A stretch of DNA of 64,000 bases from an uncultured Verrucomicrobiae bacterium. GTDB taxonomy: Bacteria > Verrucomicrobiota > Verrucomicrobiia > Limisphaerales > UBA1096. The translations under genes were made by a program, and so were the position numbers. Location of the stretch: assembly GCA_937770485.1 (NCBI GenBank), contig CALJHX010000019.1:1-64000 (forward strand), in the 5' to 3' direction. Under the pieces are notes generated by a model, which was not told the origin of the DNA, did no database searches, and saw only the letters and a list, made by a program, of their open reading frames with translations. Of this stretch, positions 62,197 through 64,000 are shown piece by piece. Position 1 is the first letter of the stretch, and every line of letters starts with the position of its first letter.

Positions 62197-62453
62197 TTCG
62201 GGCTATGGCCAACGATATCGAATCGATCCAGCTTCAAAACCGAAGGTGCCACATGCCGTTGAAATGCCGAACCGCGCATTGGCGATGAGTCTGCGCACCG
62301 CGAACAGCTACGGAGTGGCCAACCCGGAGATCAACCAAATACTTGGCCTTGGCAGGTTGCCACGCCAGAACACCAACATCGATAATGCGGAGCGGGTTGT
62401 CGCGGAGTTCTCCCCCCGGAGGGGCACGGCTTTGATGGGCTTGGCCGAGCCGG
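62197..62453. other. Gap between convergent genes, no supported gene
   Basis: 257 bp. A plus-strand frame here reads MPNRALAMSLRTANSYGVAN... and is continuous with a shadow frame inside the preceding gene. It resembles no family known to me and is not annotated as a gene. No terminator hairpin with a T-run was seen. Confidence 0.4.
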
Positions 62454-63404
62454 CTACGGCGCGGGCGGGGCGAGCACTTCCTCGCGGGTGATTTTCGATG
62501 ACGGCGTTGCGTCGGCCGTCAAGTCGCCCAAGGCATACTGCAGTCCGTCCAGGTAATGCTGCAACACCGCTGGGTTCCAGTAGGTGGACGCGTTGTGGCC
62601 GAGGTTCGTGTAAAACACACGGCCGCCCTCGAACGTGCGAATCCACGACACCGGCACGGTGCGACCGCCCTCGGTATATTGTTTCTTCAACCCCTCGTTG
62701 CGGTTGAGCGGCTTCATCGTCTGCTCCGTGTTCAGGTCGAGGCTCACTAGCACGCGAAGCTTGTCGCCGCCGACATACGTCTCCGGCTTGTACTGATAAA
62801 TCTCGTCCTTGTGCCAGAAACCCCTGCCCTTGAACGCCTGGTTGAGGATGTGCTTCGGGTCATCGAGCTTGAACGACCACGTGCCGCCCCCACCCCATGG
62901 ATGTCCGTTGAACTGGCCGCCGATCATCCGCGCGCCGGTTTTCCATCTGTAAAAATTATCGCTCGCCGCGTGGATGCCAACAACGCCTTTACCCTGGCCA
63001 ACGAAGCCGAGGATCGCGTTGCGCTGGTCGTCATTGTCGAGCGCTAGGCTCGTGGTGTTGTTGAACAGAATTGCGTCGTACTTTTCGAGATTGGCCTTGT
63101 TGAACACCGAGTACTCGTCCGCCAAGTCGGCGGTGAACGCGCCGGTCTTCCTGCCCAACTCCTGTATGGCGAAGTTCCCCTCAACGATCGAGCCGTGCAC
63201 AAACGTCTCGCACCGGTAAAACACAAGGATGCGCCGCGGCTTTTTCGGCTTGGCCGTGGCCTTGGCCGGCAGCGCTGCCAGCACCTTGGCCTTTGTGTCT
63301 TCGGTCAGCGGCTTGAGGCGCTTCTTCCCATCCTCCCATGCGGCTTCGCCAAGCGGAACGGCGGCCAAGCCAATGGCCAGTAATATCATCGTGTGTGTTT
63401 TCAT
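62454..63404 (-). CDS. Exported ThuA-domain protein
   Basis: Signal peptide ending GEAAW (residues 1-22), then a Lys/Ala-rich linker and a ThuA domain: RILVFYRCETFVHGSIVEGNFAIQ, FNKANLEKYDAILFNNTT, QGKGVVGIHAASDNFYRW, IGGQFNGHPWGGGGTW, PVSWIRTFEGGRVFYTNLGHNASTYW. These proteins are abundant in PVC bacteria and thought to act in sugar metabolism; activity is not proven. 316 residues is normal. Confidence 0.93.
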   Translation of the reverse strand: MKTHTMILLAIGLAAVPLGEAAWEDGKKRLKPLTEDTKAKVLAALPAKATAKPKKPRRILVFYRCETFVHGSIVEGNFAIQELGRKTGAFTADLADEYSVFNKANLEKYDAILFNNTTSLALDNDDQRNAILGFVGQGKGVVGIHAASDNFYRWKTGARMIGGQFNGHPWGGGGTWSFKLDDPKHILNQAFKGRGFWHKDEIYQYKPETYVGGDKLRVLVSLDLNTEQTMKPLNRNEGLKKQYTEGGRTVPVSWIRTFEGGRVFYTNLGHNASTYWNPAVLQHYLDGLQYALGDLTADATPSSKITREEVLAPPAP

Positions 63405-63921
63405 AATTAAAAATGAAGCGGCGACAGGCTAGGCCAGGCGCAACCGAATGTGGAGCCCTTTGTCACCCAACCGGCCCTGTATGGACCGGGGGTTTGCACC
63501 TGTCACAGAGCTGACCCAACATCCGCCGAGACGGCAAAGCCGACGTTCTCGGTATCGAAATTAAAGGACTGGTTGAACACCACTGGAAAAATATGATGCG
63601 AAGCAGCCAGCACCTGACTCGAACTTGGCTTATCGAGCGCCGCCATCCTGTCCTGCTCGTCCATTCGCAGACCGTGCGGTAACTGGCTCAACAGTTAATC
63701 GTCGACTAAATTGAACAACATCGCCAGCGATCAGACGTGGATGAGGCTGATGTTCCGGCGGGTGAATTCGGAGACCACACTCGCCAACAAGGAAGTCAGC
63801 GTGGGTAGGTATTCCTTAATTGATCTTCAGTATAAGTCGCCATGGTTTACCGCCTGCGCGGGCGCGTCAGCTGTCTGGCAAAAAATAGCGTAATCTGACT
63901 TCCAATCCAAGCCAGAGCAAC
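63405..63921. other. Gap of about 500 bp without a supported gene
   Basis: Two short frames exist (63503-63691 minus, 63711-63893 plus). The minus frame ends in DTENVGFAVSADVGSAL, somewhat like the C-terminal GFRV segment of FGE-sulfatase proteins, and could be the remnant of such a gene. The plus frame has no recognisable pattern. Neither has good start signals. Confidence 0.35.
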
Positions 63922-63999
63922 TTACGGCCTACGATTGCCGGGCGGCGCCTCGGCGGGCTCCCCGCCCGGGATCAACTCGTCAATGACCTGGAACGGCAA
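63922..63999 (-). CDS. C-terminal end of a gene entering from beyond the window
   Basis: Minus-strand frame reading LPFQVIDELIPGGEPAEAPP and GNRRP to a TAA stop at 63924-63922. It has no start in the window; at only 25 codons the family cannot be told. Confidence 0.5.
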   Translation of the reverse strand: MPFQVIDELIPGGEPAEAPPGNRRP

Positions 64000-64000
64000 C

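Noticed and set aside
62078..62491. 137-residue plus-strand gene between the fusion gene and the ThuA gene
   Set aside because: The first part is a shadow of the fusion gene, and the remaining part has no start signal or recognisable domain.
63405..63921. tRNA or other stable RNA in the terminal gap
   Set aside because: No cloverleaf arms or conserved T-loop sequence could be found on either strand.

Overview
The window looks like a chromosomal segment of a Gram-negative member of the PVC group, most likely a marine or aquatic Verrucomicrobiota. The evidence is four tandem prepilin-like proteins with the [18 protein letters not shown] start and an H-X9-DG motif, a DUF1501 protein, a formylglycine-enzyme-like lipoprotein, two ThuA proteins, many large exported proteins, and outer-membrane/LPS genes (kdsB, O-antigen ligase, initiating sugar transferase, porin). 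No rRNA, tRNA, CRISPR array, prophage or insertion sequence was seen.

Layout. 0-8 kb: M1 aminopeptidase with HEAT repeats, small exported protein, HIT hydrolase, two DUF4190-type membrane proteins, prfB with an intact programmed +1 frameshift, a SMUG-type uracil-DNA glycosylase and two unrecognised genes. 8-15 kb: DUF1501, pentapeptide-repeat, beta-helix and esterase exported proteins and an O-antigen ligase. 15-22 kb: two large exported proteins and a TetR regulator that share an operator-like sequence. 22-30 kb: SirB1-like protein, kdsB-pyrG, maf, sugar transferase, NicO-type metal exporter, squalene/phytoene synthase and an FGE-like lipoprotein. 30-37 kb: gcvP, preceded by a possible structured RNA, then an adhesin-like exported protein and two sugar-isomerase-like genes. 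37-44 kb: four prepilin-like paralogues, an ABC exporter/lipoprotein/DUF3299 operon and a porin with a hairpin-rich leader. 45-46 kb: YgjP-type metalloprotease. 46-59 kb: an 11.7-kb gene for a giant MBG-repeat protein and a small MBG protein. 59-64 kb: a phosphatase response regulator, an isochorismatase-ThuA fusion, a ThuA protein and the tail of another gene.

Most notable signals. (1) The palindrome TTGGCCAA occurs about 46 times by hand count, against about one expected, mostly inside genes, and is absent from the giant gene. (2) The giant protein carries eight in-frame copies of an Ala/Val-rich insert with a conserved core, many of them splitting recognisable domains, plus domain-in-domain nesting (discoidin-like inside PA14 inside MBG). 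It behaves as if coding-compatible DNA modules had been repeatedly inserted. (3) A palindrome ATCAACTGATTGAT overlaps the likely promoters of two exported-protein genes, and a related site lies in front of the TetR gene between them. (4) A dispersed intergenic repeat family is present at three loci.

Two genes seem to carry frameshifts as given: the giant gene near its 3' end and the first DUF4190 gene at its 5' end. All homology statements are from recognition of motifs by reading; no searches were run.
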